In this document: positions 17,729-26,464 of the stretch, one piece after another
Layout of the letters: each line of letters starts with the position of its first letter
How positions within the stretch are numbered: position 1 is the stretch's first letter
NCBI GenBank assembly: GCA_036702975.1
Contig: DATNPX010000044.1
Span: 1-64,000, forward strand
Source of the DNA: DATNPX01 sp036702975
GTDB lineage: Bacteria > Cyanobacteriota > Vampirovibrionia > Obscuribacterales > Obscuribacteraceae
Length of the DNA: 64,000 bases
Direction: 5' to 3'
The notes under the pieces: generated by a model
What the model was told of the DNA's origin: nothing
Database searches by the model: none
The model's input: only the letters and a program-made list of their open reading frames with translations
Made by a program: the position numbers and the translations under genes

Positions 17729-18550
17729 GTGCTTTCAAAGCGCTTTGCATCTACTGCAGGCTTGGCCCTTGCAGCGACACTACTGCTGAGTTCATCTCAA
17801 GTTTTTGCCGCAAACGATCAAGAGGACATCAACTCGATGATCACTCGTTTTAAAACAGCAATAGAAGCCAATCCTAACAATGCAAAGACTCGCAAGGGAT
17901 TGGGTAGCGCCTATTTGATGTCTGGGAACTTGGACGGCGCCATAGAACAATACAAACATGCAATTAAATTGCAGAATGACGATGCCGAAAGTTACATCGG
18001 TCTTGCTCGCGCTCAGATTCGCAAAGGCGACTACAAAGAAGCTAACAACACGCTCAAAAGCGGCGTCAAAATGCAGCCTAACGATGCCGATTTGCACTAT
18101 AAACTCGGCCAGGTCTTGAATCGTCTAAATCAAGAAGACCCCGCCATAAATGAGTTCAAACAGGCGATCAAGCTAAACGGACAAAACTCCGCTGCTCACC
18201 GAGACCTCGGTGCCATGCTCGGATTGAAAAACGACATCGACGGCGAACTGGCAGAAGAGAAGAAAGCGCTCGACCTCAACCCCGACGATGCCAACGCGCT
18301 TTACTACATTAGTAACGCTTATGCTCTCAAGGGCGACCGAGACAAGGCAGCGGAGTCTTTGCAAAAGTGCGTACAGCTAGATCCCAAAAACAGCGATGCC
18401 TTCAAGCTTTTAGCGGGAATACATGTCTCCAACGGCAAGTATCATGAGGCGATCAAATGCGCGGAAGAGGCTTGCAAGCTGAATCCCGACGATAAGGGTG
18501 CAAAAGAGGCGCTAGCAAAGATTAAGGAAGTTGCCAGCAAACAAAAGTAA
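17729..18550 (+). CDS. Exported TPR-repeat protein, paralogue of the preceding gene
   Basis: A 273-residue protein starting at GTG 17729, chosen because GAGG lies 8 nt upstream and a signal peptide (LALAATLLLSSSQVFAAN) then begins at once; the open frame extends further upstream into the preceding gene. About six TPR units follow, e.g. AKTRKGLGSAYLMSGNLDGA and SAAHRDLGAMLGLKNDIDG. It ends in a Lys-rich segment. The gene is 5 bp from the previous stop, which implies translational coupling. It is likely a periplasmic scaffold; function unknown. Confidence 0.85.
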   Translation: MLSKRFASTAGLALAATLLLSSSQVFAANDQEDINSMITRFKTAIEANPNNAKTRKGLGSAYLMSGNLDGAIEQYKHAIKLQNDDAESYIGLARAQIRKGDYKEANNTLKSGVKMQPNDADLHYKLGQVLNRLNQEDPAINEFKQAIKLNGQNSAAHRDLGAMLGLKNDIDGELAEEKKALDLNPDDANALYYISNAYALKGDRDKAAESLQKCVQLDPKNSDAFKLLAGIHVSNGKYHEAIKCAEEACKLNPDDKGAKEALAKIKEVASKQK

Positions 18551-18864
18551 CTTTCTGTTGAATTTTTCATCAGTTGATTTCCCCTATTTTGGGGGATCTC
18601 AGCTGAACACCGTCAAGGTACTGGCAACCCTTTCAAACCTTTGCTAGTTGCCTTCTTGCTGTGAAAAGGTTTAACACATAAGATCGTTAATATCTTGCAA
18701 ATAGTACTGATACCTTCTAACATAGCCGGAATCGGGTATTCGTGATGGACAGCGATGCGATTGACTCATATCGTGTCAGCGCCGCATGCCGTTCACGAGT
18801 CAAACCCGTGACATAGACATAAATGAGTGATTGATTATTATTCGGACTAGAAGAGGTTCTCGTC
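18551..18864. other. Intergenic region upstream of ftsZ
   Basis: About 314 bp without a gene. It has a short C4/G4 hairpin (TCCCC at 18580-18584, GGGGA near 18592-18596) and a 6-bp inverted repeat (GGCAAC 18623-18628, GTTGCC 18647-18652). Neither is followed by a convincing T-run, so I do not call a terminator. The ftsZ promoter should lie here, but I cannot pick a clear -35/-10 pair. Confidence 0.4.
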
Positions 18865-20007
18865 GTGCTTGAGCGAGTGGAAAAAAACGACAAGGGTAGC
18901 AAGTTGGAATTGAAAGCCAACATCAAGGTAATCGGATGTGGTGGCGCCGGCTCCAACGCTGTAAACAGAATGATTTCGGCAGGCTTAAATGGTGTCGAAT
19001 TCTGGGCTTGCAACACAGACGCTCAGGCGTTGGACCTGTCAGCTGCTAAAAACAGGCTGCAAATCGGCTCCAAACTAACGAGGGGACTTGGTGCTGGTGG
19101 TAATCCCAACGTCGGAACCAAAGCCGCCGAAGAGAGCAGAGAAGAGATTGCAGCTGCACTTGCAGGCGCAGACATGGTATTCATAGCGGCCGGCATGGGC
19201 GGTGGCACCGGCACTGGTGCTGCCCCGATCGTCGCCGAGATCGCCAAAGAGAACGGTTCATTGACGGTGGGTGTCGTATCCCGACCGTTCTTGTTTGAAG
19301 GTCGCCGACGCAGCCAGCAGGCCGAAACTGGCATCAACGAAATCAAATCGCGTGTCGATACACTGATCGTCATTCCTAACCAACGCTTGTTGGAAGTCGT
19401 CGACCATCGCGCCTCTATGCAAGAAGCATTTGTCGAAGCCGACAAAGTATTGATGCAAGGTGTACAGGGTATCTCTGACATCATCACGGTGCCTGGTCTG
19501 ATCAACGTAGACTTTGCCGACGTGAAGGCCGTTATGCAGACCGCCGGCTCGGCACTCATGGGTGTCGGTCGCGCCACAGGCGAAGGACGTGCCGTTGAAG
19601 CCGCCAGAAACGCCATCAACAGCCCATTGCTCGAAACAACGATCGACGGAGCATCTGGTGTCATATTCAGTGTCACTGGCGGGCCGGATCTCACTCTTCA
19701 CGAAGTTCAAGAAGCTGCCAATGTTATCTATTCCGCGGTCTCCGAAGAAGCGAATATCATTTTCGGAGCCGTTCTCGATGACAGATTGCACGGCGAAGTG
19801 CTGATCACAGTCATTGCGACAGGTTTTGATATGGTCACTCAGCACCAAGCGCCACAGCGTCAGCATGCTGCCCCGCCGCAACCACCACGCAACCAGGAAG
19901 TGCAAAGACCGCAACCCCAGCAGCAACAAAACAACGAGATGCGGAAGATTGCATCAGACATCCTCGACATTCCCGAGTTTCTAAAATCCAGAGGACCGGA
20001 TCGCTAG
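18865..20007 (+). CDS. ftsZ: Cell division protein FtsZ
   Basis: The tubulin-like GTPase that builds the Z-ring. GTP-binding motifs are present: GCGGAGSNAVNRM near the N-terminus and the tubulin signature GGGTGTGAAPIVAE at residues ~113-126. The catalytic T7-loop segment lies around VDFADVKAVM. A Gln/Pro-rich linker of ~40 residues leads to the conserved C-terminal peptide DILDIPEFLKSRG, which binds FtsA/ZipA-type anchors in other bacteria. Length (380 aa) is normal. The start is GTG, with AAGAGG upstream at 8-9 nt. It stands alone, without ftsA or ftsQ adjacent, and ends at a strong terminator. Confidence 0.97.
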   Translation: MLERVEKNDKGSKLELKANIKVIGCGGAGSNAVNRMISAGLNGVEFWACNTDAQALDLSAAKNRLQIGSKLTRGLGAGGNPNVGTKAAEESREEIAAALAGADMVFIAAGMGGGTGTGAAPIVAEIAKENGSLTVGVVSRPFLFEGRRRSQQAETGINEIKSRVDTLIVIPNQRLLEVVDHRASMQEAFVEADKVLMQGVQGISDIITVPGLINVDFADVKAVMQTAGSALMGVGRATGEGRAVEAARNAINSPLLETTIDGASGVIFSVTGGPDLTLHEVQEAANVIYSAVSEEANIIFGAVLDDRLHGEVLITVIATGFDMVTQHQAPQRQHAAPPQPPRNQEVQRPQPQQQQNNEMRKIASDILDIPEFLKSRGPDR

Positions 20008-20027
20008 AGACCAACCAGATTACCGAC

Positions 20028-20053
20028 AAAAGCAAGCTTCCGAGCTTGCTTTT
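20028..20053 (+). terminator. Intrinsic terminator of ftsZ
   Basis: An 11-bp perfect stem (20028-20038 with 20043-20053, AAAAGCAAGCT/AGCTTGCTTTT) with a TCCG tetraloop runs into a T-tract. It starts 21 bp after the ftsZ stop. Confidence 0.88.
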
Positions 20054-20146
20054 TGCTTAAGGACAAACTGCAGAAGTCGAGGAAAGACATAAGCAGAATC
20101 ACACAAGTAGACAAATACCCAGAACACGAGAACAGGGACCGCAAAG

Positions 20147-21310
20147 ATGACAGTTGAGCTAATGAGCAACCGGCTGGATTTAGGCTATCTGCCATTGAAG
20201 CTTGTAGGCGGCACACTTCTGATTCTCGACCAACGAGTGCTGCCAGAGTCGATCAAATACTTCGAGTGCCGCCATTTTCAAGATTCTTGCCAGGCGATCA
20301 AAGACATGATTGTTCGCGGCGCTCCTTCAATTGGTGTGACCGCCGCATTCGCTTTCGCATTAGAAGCTGGTCTATCCGCTCTCTCTTCCGTTGCAGTGGT
20401 GGCAAGCGACGCCACATACGATCAGTTATTTATTATTCCGGAGGAGGTTAGAAAACAGCCCTTATCGGTTTCAAACAGACTGAACGACCGATTCGAAGAG
20501 ATTAAGACTGAGCTGAATACAACCAGACCAACTGCAGTCAATCTTCGCTGGGGCACAGAGCGCATGCACTCTTATTGCCTGAACATTTTAGCGAACAGTC
20601 CCACCGTCTACGACTTTATTCAACTTGTAATTGATGAAGCGCAGACCATTCTCGACGAACATATTCAATGCAATATGACTTTGAGCGAATATGGTGCCGA
20701 AATAGTTCCGCCGAATGCCAATATCATTACCCACTGCAACGCTGGTCCACTCGCTACATGTGGATGGGGTACAGCACTCGGAGTCGTAAGAACCGCGCAC
20801 AATCGTGGGTTGAATCCACATGTTTATGTAGACGAAACACGCCCTCGGAATCAGGGCGCGAAGCTCACGATGTGGGAACTTACGGAAGACAAGATTCCGG
20901 CCACCCTGGTCTGCGACAATATGTCAGGGTTCCTCATGGCAAATAAGAAGATAGACTTGGTCATAGTCGGCGCCGATAGAATCACAAGAAACGGTGACGC
21001 GGCAAATAAAATTGGCACATACAATCTGGCCATTGTCGCCCGTCACCACAATGTACCGTTCTACATTGCGGCACCATTGTCGACCTTTGATGCCAGCATA
21101 AGCCACGGTAAGGACATTCCGATCGAAGAGAGAGACGCGAGCGAAATCACAGGCTCCGAAGAGTCTTTCCATACAGTCAAAAATGCAAAAGCGTTCAACC
21201 CGGCTTTCGACGTCACACCGTCTGAACTAATTACTGGAATCATCACCGAAGCAGGAATCTTGAAGAAGCCCTATTCGTCCTCAATTGCAGAGGCACTCGG
21301 CATCAAGTAA
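20147..21310 (+). CDS. mtnA: S-methyl-5-thioribose-1-phosphate isomerase-like protein (MtnA/eIF2B family)
   Basis: Isomerises methylthioribose-1-phosphate to methylthioribulose-1-phosphate in methionine salvage. Family motifs are clear: RGAPSIGVTAAFA, RPTAVNLRWGTERM, THCNAGPLATCGWGTALGV (catalytic Cys) and VIVGADRITRNGD (catalytic Asp). At 387 residues it is ~40 longer than usual. Much of the excess is a segment after the AFAFALEAG helix (about residues 80-115) that is Val/Ser-rich and then polar. No other methionine-salvage gene is nearby, so a related ribose-phosphate isomerase role is possible. It is followed 24 bp later by a TPR/TonB-C gene. Confidence 0.9.
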   Translation: MTVELMSNRLDLGYLPLKLVGGTLLILDQRVLPESIKYFECRHFQDSCQAIKDMIVRGAPSIGVTAAFAFALEAGLSALSSVAVVASDATYDQLFIIPEEVRKQPLSVSNRLNDRFEEIKTELNTTRPTAVNLRWGTERMHSYCLNILANSPTVYDFIQLVIDEAQTILDEHIQCNMTLSEYGAEIVPPNANIITHCNAGPLATCGWGTALGVVRTAHNRGLNPHVYVDETRPRNQGAKLTMWELTEDKIPATLVCDNMSGFLMANKKIDLVIVGADRITRNGDAANKIGTYNLAIVARHHNVPFYIAAPLSTFDASISHGKDIPIEERDASEITGSEESFHTVKNAKAFNPAFDVTPSELITGIITEAGILKKPYSSSIAEALGIK

Positions 21311-21334
21311 GCGACTCCTAAGAGGAGACCACAT

Positions 21335-22639
21335 ATGCAAAGAGACGCTCTCGGAATCTCCACGGTATCAAACTCTCTTTTCCTGTTGTTCATGCTGACA
21401 AACGGTTCAATGCTCCCAGGCGTTGCAGCCGCTCCGAGACAACCGGCGCTCACATCGTCGACAGGCGGAGCACAGCCTGCATCTTCACCTGAAGAGAAAC
21501 GACTTACGGCAGCGATAAATAGCGCCATCGCTGGTAATACCGAAAAGTGCGAGAAAATCTTTTCCGGTCAGTCGTTTGATGAATTGACTGCCGGAAAGAA
21601 GAGTGAATTACTAACAACAGGATTGAGGCGGGCTTACAAAGACGCGAAGACGAACTACAGACGCAAACAAACAGATGACGCGCTGCGGAGACTGAAACTG
21701 TACTTCTCTTTAATCAGCTTCGTTGAATTAAACAAAGTCAGCGACCCTGACAAGGAGCCTGCCATTTTTTTAGATACTTGGGATAGCGCTTTAAAGAAAG
21801 CTAGTATCTCGAAAAACGACTATATAGCTCCTTTGAACGACTATGGATTTTATTTACAAGAGACAGGCAAAGACGAGCCTGCAGTAAGAGTCTTCCAGAA
21901 AGTCGTTATGCTCGAACCATCGCGAGAGGTGGTTTACTTAAATCTTGCCGATTCGCTCTGGAAGCTCGGCCGTAAAACAGAAGCAGCACCGCTATATGAA
22001 AAATACAAAAAGCTCATGAAGAGCGAGAATCTATCAAGCAAAGTGCCTGCGCGCGTCGACGAGAAACTGCTCGCTGTGCTTAAGAATGCCAAACAGGGAG
22101 ATGAGATCGATTTTGGTCCTTTCATGGCCGAAATGCAAAGGCGTATAAAAAGAAACTGGTTTCCGCCCAGAAGTGCGCATAGCCTACACATCGTAACCGT
22201 CTTTAAGGTAGACAAAGACGGACACATCTCAGATCTTAAAGCCGAAACATTGAGCGGCGTACACGAAGCTGACGAAGCGGCATTAAAGGCAGTAACCAAC
22301 ACGCATTTGCCGCCGCTTCCGGCAAAGGCACCATCACATGTCGATATTCTATTTACTTTCGACTACAAACGTGTTGACGAAAATCAGCCGGGCTACGACA
22401 TCGTCAATCGATGGCAGCGACGCGTCAAAGAGCTGAACAGTGCAGATAATCACGTCGGTCTTGGTCAGGCTTATGAAAACATACAGCTCGATAACGATGC
22501 CGAACGCGAATACGCCAAGGCACTAGAGCTACAGCCAGGCAATCTATATTACAAACGGCTGTTAGAAGACGTGACAAAGAAGATGGAAAAACGAACAGTC
22601 ATGCAGCCTGATACACCACAAGCACAGAATACACACTAA
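21335..22639 (+). CDS. Exported TPR protein with a TonB/TolA C-terminal-type domain
   Basis: The 434-residue product has an N-terminal hydrophobic export segment (SLFLLFMLTNGSMLPGVAAA). Residues ~170-235 carry TPR-like helices (YGFYLQETGKDEPAVRVFQKV). Residues ~255-350 match the TonB/TolA C-terminal fold (FMAEMQRRIKRNWFPP, then VTVFKVDKDGHISDLKAETLS and ADEAALKAV). A last TPR pair follows (GLGQAYENIQLDNDAEREYAKAL). The TonB-C-like domain lying between TPRs, rather than at the end of a TonB linker, is unusual. The start has GAGGAG 8 nt upstream and is 24 bp from mtnA. It probably acts in the periplasm, perhaps bridging to outer-membrane proteins; the partner is unknown. Confidence 0.8.
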   Translation: MQRDALGISTVSNSLFLLFMLTNGSMLPGVAAAPRQPALTSSTGGAQPASSPEEKRLTAAINSAIAGNTEKCEKIFSGQSFDELTAGKKSELLTTGLRRAYKDAKTNYRRKQTDDALRRLKLYFSLISFVELNKVSDPDKEPAIFLDTWDSALKKASISKNDYIAPLNDYGFYLQETGKDEPAVRVFQKVVMLEPSREVVYLNLADSLWKLGRKTEAAPLYEKYKKLMKSENLSSKVPARVDEKLLAVLKNAKQGDEIDFGPFMAEMQRRIKRNWFPPRSAHSLHIVTVFKVDKDGHISDLKAETLSGVHEADEAALKAVTNTHLPPLPAKAPSHVDILFTFDYKRVDENQPGYDIVNRWQRRVKELNSADNHVGLGQAYENIQLDNDAEREYAKALELQPGNLYYKRLLEDVTKKMEKRTVMQPDTPQAQNTH

Positions 22640-22712
22640 ATCGAAAATTCGGTGATAATAAACTCTAGCTTCTTACTTAAGTCTCAAACGGTGTCGAAAT
22701 GGAGGAATTGCT

Positions 22713-23171
22713 GTGCTGAGAGATAAACTAAACAGCATCAGCCTGTTGATTGCAACTCTAGCCATAGGGTCGCTCTCGAGCGACTGGACAAATGCAGCCT
22801 GTGCAGTCGAAACGCATAAGACTGAAAATGGAGCACTGCATCAGTACAATCCCAATTCCTTGCATCGACTGGATTTTCGTGTAGTCGGCAAAAGTTGTGC
22901 CGTTTGTTTGCACAAAATGCAAGACAGAATGAAGACTCTGGCGGGAACTGTGAAGGCGGAAGTGATGTTGAAGAGTCCTTACGGAGCTGTCGTTATCTAT
23001 GATTCGAAACAGATGACAAAAGACAAGATTCTAGACAAATGCAGGGAAGGCGTCGAAGACGTGTCGTTCGAAGACATAAAAGATGTGCCAATTAAGACAT
23101 TGCCACTAGTTCTCATTCCAGAAGCAGCAAGTCACGCTAATGACGCTGTCACGAAACTCGAGAAAGAGTAA
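22713..23171 (+). CDS. Exported heavy-metal-associated (HMA-like) domain protein
   Basis: A 152-residue protein with a signal peptide (LLIATLAIGSLSSDWTNAA) and one ferredoxin-like HMA-type domain at ~residues 50-115: LDFRVVGKSCAVCLHKM holds the CxxC metal site, followed by VKAEVMLKSPYGAVVIYD. HMA domains bind copper, zinc or other soft metals. The start is GTG at 22713 with GGAGG 7-8 nt upstream. It may serve as a periplasmic metal chaperone, but no metal ATPase is in the window. It converges on a TadE-like gene with only 14 bp between the stops. Confidence 0.78.
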   Translation: MLRDKLNSISLLIATLAIGSLSSDWTNAACAVETHKTENGALHQYNPNSLHRLDFRVVGKSCAVCLHKMQDRMKTLAGTVKAEVMLKSPYGAVVIYDSKQMTKDKILDKCREGVEDVSFEDIKDVPIKTLPLVLIPEAASHANDAVTKLEKE

Positions 23172-23185
23172 TGTGACGGCGGTCC

Positions 23186-23665
23186 TTACTGGGCGAAGTT
23201 CGCAACTACTGGCTCCTGTGACTGTGCCTGGAAAGTAAAATTGGCGATGTTAGTAAATGGCACGGGAACAGGCAAAACAGCTTTTAGTGTCGTGTTCACT
23301 CTCACATTTTGCCATGTTGTCGCATCCGGCAATGGTGTGACTGTGCATTGCGCGTTAGAGGTGAGACTCGGGTTGCCGGAGTTGTACTGATTGATCACAT
23401 TTTGAGCTGCCGTCTGCCCGCCAACTTGAGCACCAACATCGGAGAAAGTGGCGCATTCTGCGGCGGCTCTCGCCGCGTGCTTACAGAGAGCATCGTTTGA
23501 AGTTTGAGCGATGACAACTGCAGCACAGTCGACCAAAACGAGAAGTATTGGAATAACGACCGTTAACCCAACCACCGTCTCAATAATACTGCTACCAATC
23601 GACCTGGATCTGCCAGTCTTCTTGCGGAATTCGATCCTATTCCAGGCAAACATATTGCGAAACAC
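23186..23665 (-). CDS. TadE-like pilus-assembly protein
   Basis: A 159-residue protein with a short basic N-terminus and one hydrophobic segment (SIIETVVGLTVVIPILLVLVDCAAVVIA) directly followed by an Ala-rich helix (ALCKHAARAAAECA), the TadE/TadG pseudopilin layout. The rest is a beta-rich extracytoplasmic region. TadE-type proteins help assemble Flp pili or other surface structures. The open frame begins at GTG 23665; ATG at 23653 is an equally good start. It lies 46 bp downstream of another TadE-like gene on the same strand. No tadA/cpaF ATPase is in the window. Confidence 0.72.
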   Translation of the reverse strand: MFRNMFAWNRIEFRKKTGRSRSIGSSIIETVVGLTVVIPILLVLVDCAAVVIAQTSNDALCKHAARAAAECATFSDVGAQVGGQTAAQNVINQYNSGNPSLTSNAQCTVTPLPDATTWQNVRVNTTLKAVLPVPVPFTNIANFTFQAQSQEPVVANFAQ

Positions 23666-23711
23666 CCCCGAGCCTTCTTGAAATTAGATGACATAGACCA
23701 TCATTGCAAGC

Positions 23712-24290
23712 CTATTTCAGCCCTTTTTCCTCCTGCGGTCGCTGACCGCTGTAACTAAAAATCACTGGCGCGCTCAAACCGGGACAGTTATTGACTAAAG
23801 GCACGACAAAGAGTGGTTTGACCGGTAGTTGTGTCACGACCTGGACCGTCGCCACGTTCAAAGCCGTGTTCACTGGCTGCGTCGTCCGAGAAGGCGCCGT
23901 AGTAGCAGCTCCAGAGACATTGCTGCTTCCGTCTACTGAGAAATTTGAGACATAGGGATTGTTAGAGGCATCAACGAAGGTCACTTGTTCTTGGGCGATA
24001 GCGCCGGTTGCTTGGGCAAGCCCGCAAAGCAACGTTTTTCGCCATGCCATATCAGCTATCTGAACTCCTAGTTTTATTTGCGTTGCATCGGTTGGATCTT
24101 TGACGGCTACTTCACGAGTCGTCTGGTGATTGAGCATCCAACCTGCCGCATAGGACATCATCAGATAGAGCATATCCATCATCGGTATCAAAATTACGAT
24201 GATTAAAATGAACAGTGCTGGACCGAGTTCCGCGATCCCTGTACCACCCTTGCAATTTCGCTTTGACTTCTGCCGCATCGTTGAAGCCAC
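23712..24290 (-). CDS. TadE/TadG-like pseudopilin protein
   Basis: A 192-residue protein with a basic N-terminus, a GTGIAELGPALFILIIVILIPMMDMLY segment in which the conserved Glu precedes the hydrophobic helix, and a Ser/Thr/Val-rich outer domain. This is the type-IV-pilin-like TadE layout. GTG at 24290 is the first start; ATG at 24278 has AGGTGG 8 nt upstream and is the better choice, shortening the protein by four residues. It is the first gene of a two-gene TadE-like unit and diverges from a TPR gene across ~260 bp. Confidence 0.7.
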   Translation of the reverse strand: MASTMRQKSKRNCKGGTGIAELGPALFILIIVILIPMMDMLYLMMSYAAGWMLNHQTTREVAVKDPTDATQIKLGVQIADMAWRKTLLCGLAQATGAIAQEQVTFVDASNNPYVSNFSVDGSSNVSGAATTAPSRTTQPVNTALNVATVQVVTQLPVKPLFVVPLVNNCPGLSAPVIFSYSGQRPQEEKGLK

Positions 24291-24553
24291 CTGATTTAGC
24301 TTTCTAGCCTTCCAAACAAACCGAAGATCCCTGGTTGTTCATTCACCCTTGAGTTTCTCGACCTGAGGTCTCCTCGCCTAAAACCAAGGGAAGATGAAGA
24401 TGCCTTCATTATACCCGTCGCAGGTAACTCTAAGCTGGTTCATAATTGGCACCTGTCGATATTTTGGACAATTAGCCACTAAAAATTATCACCCATGATA
24501 AAACCTAAAAGAATCGTCTAATATTCTCTCGTTGACCATGCTCTCTGGTCGTC

Positions 24554-25858
24554 ATGTCTGTCGCCTCAAGTAAACAAAGCATGTATGAAAAGATGACACA
24601 AACGTCTATTAAGCAAAGCCTCCAGCACTTAGTCCTAACAGCTGCACTTCTCTGCCAGCCCGCCACATGCCTTGCCGTTCAGACGTCGGATAATTTCATT
24701 GAGGACGCCTATAAGCAGTTAAACAGCTCCACCCATCCAACCGAGAGTCTGATGAACGATTTGGCGCTAGTCGTTCAGAAAGATCCGCATAACTATCAGG
24801 CGCACTTCTTTCTCGGCACGTGCTATTTCCGCTTAGGTTTACCAGATCAAGCGACGGCCGAATTTCGACTGGCAGCGCAATATGGACCCAATGATCCGGC
24901 ACCGCTGATTAGATTGATTCATCAAGCCGTGGAAAACGGTCAGACTGAACTTGCTCGAGAGGTTGCCAGTGTCGGAATTGGACGCTTTCCGTCAAATCCT
25001 GAATTGAGCTTTTGGGAAGCAAACTTCGTATTGCTCAAAGAGAACAAGCTAAAAGAAGCGGACAAACTATTCAGCCAAGCAAGCCAATCTAAAACTCCAA
25101 TTCCAAACTTAGATATAAGCATCGCCACCTTACGTCTAGCCCAAGGGCGGCTGGACGACGCATATTATCTAGCGCGAAGGCAGCTTGCACTAACTCCCGA
25201 CGCAGCGGGAGCATTCTTGCTCATAGGTGACATTCACTACCGCAGGAAAGAGTTCCTGGCAGCCTATCCATGGCTTCAACGCGCTTATGGCAGGATTATA
25301 TTTTCGCCGAATCTCGCTCGCAAATATATGCAAGTGGCCTATTGGACGGGACACTACGAACAGGCCCTCGAGCCTGCAATCGTACAGATGGCTCTGTCTT
25401 CTTCAAAAGAGTTCGACGATACCAACTGCACAGACATTTTCGTTGCAGCGGCAAAACACGTACCAAAAGAGAGAGTCTCTGAAATTGTCAAAACATCCAG
25501 TCTTACTTTAGACCAAAATGCTCGCTATCTGCAGGACCCTTCTTTCCATCGCGGGCTTGGAGAATGCCTCTCTAAGCTGGGGATGCACGACCTTGCCCAA
25601 TCAGAATTTCAACGTTGCCTGAAGAGGAACCCGGGCGACGGACTTGCCAACTTCTTATTAGCGAGAGAACTGGAGCTCTATCGCGGCGACTACGACCAAG
25701 CTCTCCACTATTACAATGCCGCTAAACTCGTCGGTGCACCAGTAAACAACATTGACTTATATATTGCGCATCTGCAATCGAGACTAGAAAGTAGACACGA
25801 AGACCTGGCATGGCAGCTAAAAGATTGGCTGCACAAAACGTTTTCCGGCACAGACTAA
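24554..25858 (+). CDS. Exported TPR-repeat protein
   Basis: A 434-residue protein with a late signal peptide (hydrophobic core LVLTAALLCQPATCLA at ~residues 27-42) followed by TPR-type helical pairs along the whole length, e.g. YQAHFFLGTCYFRLGLPDQATAEF and HRGLGECLSKLGMHDLAQSEF. The signal core is close to a cysteine (ATCLA), but it is not a clear lipobox. The first ~20 residues suggest that ATG at 24584 or 24593 could be the true start. Likely a periplasmic scaffold. It ends 14 bp before the stop of the convergent hemerythrin-like gene. Confidence 0.8.
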   Translation: MSVASSKQSMYEKMTQTSIKQSLQHLVLTAALLCQPATCLAVQTSDNFIEDAYKQLNSSTHPTESLMNDLALVVQKDPHNYQAHFFLGTCYFRLGLPDQATAEFRLAAQYGPNDPAPLIRLIHQAVENGQTELAREVASVGIGRFPSNPELSFWEANFVLLKENKLKEADKLFSQASQSKTPIPNLDISIATLRLAQGRLDDAYYLARRQLALTPDAAGAFLLIGDIHYRRKEFLAAYPWLQRAYGRIIFSPNLARKYMQVAYWTGHYEQALEPAIVQMALSSSKEFDDTNCTDIFVAAAKHVPKERVSEIVKTSSLTLDQNARYLQDPSFHRGLGECLSKLGMHDLAQSEFQRCLKRNPGDGLANFLLARELELYRGDYDQALHYYNAAKLVGAPVNNIDLYIAHLQSRLESRHEDLAWQLKDWLHKTFSGTD

Positions 25859-25872
25859 AGCTAAACCCCGGT

Positions 25873-26337
25873 TCAACCGCTCGTCTGCAACGTGTTGTAA
25901 TCGACCGAATGCAACACGAGCTGATTAAGTTGGTCGTTCACTTTTTCGATCTGAGCCTCTGGAACAGACTCTTTCAAGCGGGCATAGAAGGAGCGCGAAA
26001 AATCGATATGCTGTCTTATAACCTTGAGCAGTTTGGCTAACTGTTCATCATACTGCGGTTCATTAACGTGAATCATGACAAGCTGTCCGATCTCTTCTTC
26101 GACTTTGGCTCTGTCAGTTTGGCATTCGGTCAAAAACGGATCGATTTTTTCATTTTTATCTATGTTGGCAAGCAAGAGATTTTCCTGCTTTTTCAGGTGG
26201 GCCATGATGGAATCGCAAATAACCTTGACCTTATCGAAGACAAGTTCCGTACTATAGTGCTGGTAGTTCTTCACCACATCATCCAACTTCTTTTCGATAT
26301 CATGAGTTTCATCGTCAAAATAACTGAAAATGTCCAT
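25873..26337 (-). CDS. Hemerythrin-like (HHE) four-helix protein
   Basis: A 154-residue, all-helical soluble protein. Its layout (FDDETHDIEKKL, ICDSIMAHLKKQENLLL, VMIHVNEPQYDEQLAKLLKVIRQHIDFSRSF) fits the hemerythrin HHE cation-binding fold, with histidines and glutamates at about the expected helix positions. Such proteins bind a di-iron centre and sense or buffer oxygen or NO. The histidine set is not a perfect match to the consensus, so iron binding is uncertain. ATG at 26337 is preferred over GTG at 26343, because GAGG lies 8 nt upstream of the ATG. Confidence 0.6.
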   Translation of the reverse strand: MDIFSYFDDETHDIEKKLDDVVKNYQHYSTELVFDKVKVICDSIMAHLKKQENLLLANIDKNEKIDPFLTECQTDRAKVEEEIGQLVMIHVNEPQYDEQLAKLLKVIRQHIDFSRSFYARLKESVPEAQIEKVNDQLNQLVLHSVDYNTLQTSG

Positions 26338-26390
26338 AATCACCGCCTCGTTTTGTTTTCAGGAGTAGCGACGAAATAATCAGCACTATG

Positions 26391-26418
26391 TTGCAAATTC
26401 TCATGCTCAAGCTAATAT
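26391..26418 (+). promoter_or_regulatory. Candidate sigma70-type promoter for the DHA2 transporter gene
   Basis: TTGCAA (26391-26396) and TAATAT (26413-26418) are separated by 16 bp, about 45 bp upstream of the transporter start. This is one of the few intergenic sites here with both boxes at acceptable spacing. Read by eye only. Confidence 0.4.
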
Positions 26419-26464
26419 CACAGACGCGAAGACGTCGTATTCAGGCGACTTCAGCCATGGTGCT

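Noticed and set aside
19023..19694. Minus-strand open frame opposite ftsZ
   Set aside because: ftsZ is certain on the other strand; the antisense product is Pro/Ser/Thr-rich with no family resemblance.
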